This document shows, one piece after another, positions 5,602 through 7,225 of a stretch of 7,225 nt of DNA. Source of the stretch: JBKEAJ01 sp047972135 (lineage in GTDB: Bacteria > Bacteroidota > Bacteroidia > Bacteroidales > Prolixibacteraceae); NCBI GenBank assembly GCA_047972135.1, contig JBKEAJ010000058.1, positions 1 through 7,225 of the forward strand, in the 5' to 3' direction. Position 1 is the first letter of the stretch. Each line of letters starts with the position of its first letter. The notes beneath the pieces are model-generated. The model was given only the letters and a program-made list of their open reading frames with translations, was not told the DNA's origin and made no database searches. The translations under genes and the position numbers were made by a program.

Positions 5602-7225
5602 TAAACAGAGTGATAGCCGAGAGCGGAACGGTGTTGCGGCGCATTGATTTGGTAAAAGTAAGAGTAGACAACAGCTCTGCTACAAATGTTAGTAAGGGCT
5701 ATGTGGATCAGACAAACCCCTATTGGTATTTGGTGGCATACAATGGAGAAAAAGATGATAAAGGGCTCCCCATAAGGAAAAGTCTCGGATTGCGGGGAGT
5801 GTCTGTCAATATGGGCGTGGAGGAGCTGGCACGAGCTGCAGGTATTAGCAATGTTTATGGTGAATATAAGCTAGAGGTTTATGGCTCAGAAAAGGAAGGG
5901 GAAAAGGAATTTGCCGGCAGTGATACCTATTCCTTCAGTGTAAAGAAAAACCGAGTTGTCGAAGTTAGCATGCCCAAAAATGTGCCTGTAGGAGCGATTA
6001 TAAAGCCTGTGGCACCTGTGGTAACTACCATTTTCGAGAACTTGCTGCCGGAAGAAAAGATAGTTATAACGGTATCTGCCGACGACATAGACAGTGGCAG
6101 TTTGGAAGTGCGCGACGACGGCAGCATCGGCATATTAAAACCAAGTGGCGAGGAGGGCTATAAGCTAAGGGCAAAGCTGGTTTACAGGCAGCCTGATCAC
6201 ATAAATTTATTACATCCATCTGCAATGGAGTCTGATATCGACAGCACGGAGGTGGAGTTTACGGTGAATGCTTCGTACCTTGAATTCGAAAAAGCATTGT
6301 GGTCCTACGCCAATGGGCAGAAGCGTTTCGAAACCGGGTTTGGCGAGGAGAGCTATGCCTACGTAAAGCTAAAAGGAGCAGCAGGCTTGAAGGCTACAAT
6401 AAAAGTATATATGCAGCCAGAGTTCGATTATCCGAATTATCGGTCCATTGGCGACACTTTTAGTTTGCAGGAAGGACAGCCGGAAGCTGTCGATTTGAGT
6501 TATAATATTGCAGATACGGCTTTGTTTTTGGAAGAGCAGAGGGCAACTTTCGATGGTGATGACAATTTACAGATAAAAATCAACACCGAAAACTACCGCG
6601 ATAAGGCAGGTCATTCTTGGTATAGAGCCAATACTAGAGGCGAAAGGGAGCTAAATGCCGCTTTGTTGTTTTCTCTCACCCTTGCAGACAATAACGAGGG
6701 AGCAATATCGATATCAGGGAAAGCTGTGCTATTGACAAGCAGCGGCGAGTTATTATTTAGCATTTTAGGCGAATATTTTTTGTTGACAGGCAACGAACGG
6801 ATGATACTGACCGACAGGCAGGTGGTGAAAAAAGCAGTGTTTAGCAATACGGAAAAGACACACACTGCTTGTGGCACTTCGGCAAGCGGCTACACACACG
6901 ACGTTTGGGTTCAGACCAGCGGCATGGTGGGGCGCAAGCTCACTGTTGTTGTTTACAGGGAGCTCAGCAAGGAGGAGAGTGTGGAGAGCTACGACAGCAG
7001 TACCAGTTGCTTGGTAAAAGCAGCAGAAGAAACCCGCTACGAGGATTTGGGAGTTCCTGCCAACGGTTTGCTAGAAGCCGGTTTTACGATTCCGGAACGA
7101 GGCGAAAACGACGACGGTTTTGCATACTACACTCTTGAGGTGTTTGAGAAGCAGGAAAAAGACGGCGAGGAGCTTATGGTATGTTTGGACAAGGGCTACA
7201 ACGAGTGCCTTCCGGCAAAGAAAGC
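5556..7225 (+). CDS. Continuation of the LysM-DUF4280 protein in the -1 frame (beta-sandwich modules; partial)
   Basis: From GAG at 5556 this frame is open for 556 codons to the right edge with no stop; its preceding stop is TAG at 5517-5519. No plausible independent start lies near its beginning (the first ATG is at 5808), so it is best read as residues 493 onward of the preceding protein. It is soluble and beta-rich. GEYKLEVYG (about fused residues 594-602) repeats the earlier GIYKIECYG (350-358). YVKLKGAAGLKATIKVYMQPE (about 762-782) resembles WVQTSGMVGRKLTVVVYRELS (about 943-963). Such module arrays are typical of long C-terminal extensions on Bacteroidota DUF4280 proteins, and a toxin or cargo domain may follow beyond the window. 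No catalytic motif is visible. Whether the product is made by frameshifting, slippage or a one-base-different allele is unresolved. Confidence 0.8.
5571..5577 (+). other. Second in-phase A AAA AAG heptamer, 21 nt downstream
   Basis: The zero frame reads CGA AAA AAG TTA, so A AAA AAG at 5571-5577 is again in the phase needed for -1 slippage. It still precedes the zero-frame stop at 5599. A shift here would give RLGFRKK followed by VTVAENLV, a less natural join than at the first site. It could act as a second chance for frameshifting or be a chance result of Lys-Lys codons. Confidence 0.45.

Noticed and set aside
5599..5810. Independent second gene beginning after the stop at 5601
   Set aside because: The -1 frame is open from well upstream of the stop, its first ATG is at 5808 within a continuous beta-rich sequence, and no start signal is seen; a split single gene explains it better.
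6869..7138. An 89-codon ORF in another plus frame inside the extension
   Set aside because: Its translation is Arg/Gln/Cys-rich without any motif and overlaps the longer open frame that continues the beta-rich protein.
1..7225. CRISPR arrays, tRNA or rRNA genes, insertion sequence ends
   Set aside because: No regularly spaced repeats, no cloverleaf or rRNA-like sequence and no transposase motif were seen.

Overview
The window looks like a Bacteroidota (probably Bacteroidales) chromosome. The base composition leans AT, gene starts lack Shine-Dalgarno sequences and have A-rich leaders, and one gene has a TAnnTTTG-type promoter element. The first gene encodes a lipoprotein hydrolase of a kind common in gut and oral Bacteroidales. 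The other genes form a VgrG/PAAR-like spike locus, as expected for the Bacteroidota-type (type iii) type VI secretion system (T6SS). Genus cannot be assigned.

Layout. Positions 1-853 (minus strand) hold the N-terminal 284 residues of a lipoprotein resembling five-bladed beta-propeller (GH43-like) glycoside hydrolases; the rest lies beyond the left edge. Positions 854-1182 are a divergent intergenic region. It contains the hydrolase promoter element, an interrupted hairpin (1008-1043), and two tiny ORFs linked to each other and to vgrG by ATGA overlaps. A tightly packed plus-strand operon follows: vgrG (1183-3000), a 357-aa LysM protein of unknown function (3004-4077), and a LysM + DUF4280 (PAAR-like) protein (4081-5601). 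Each of the two downstream genes starts 3 nt after the previous stop.

The most notable point is that the PAAR-like gene does not really end at 5601. The -1 frame is open from 5520 to the window end and continues the same beta-rich protein. The change of frame maps to an A8G run that holds an in-phase A AAA AAG heptamer (5550-5556), the E. coli dnaX-type slippery sequence. A second in-phase A AAA AAG lies 21 nt downstream (5571-5577). The full polypeptide would exceed 1,048 residues and run off the right edge. This could be programmed frameshifting, transcriptional slippage, a phase-variable homopolymer, a recent mutation, or a one-base sequencing error (A8 for A9). The sequence alone cannot decide between these.

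Working model (inference): VgrG forms the trimeric spike, the DUF4280 domain caps it, the small LysM protein acts as an adaptor or loading factor, and the long extension after DUF4280 is an array of beta-sandwich modules leading to a cargo or toxin domain beyond the window. No immunity gene, Hcp, sheath or ATPase gene is visible here.
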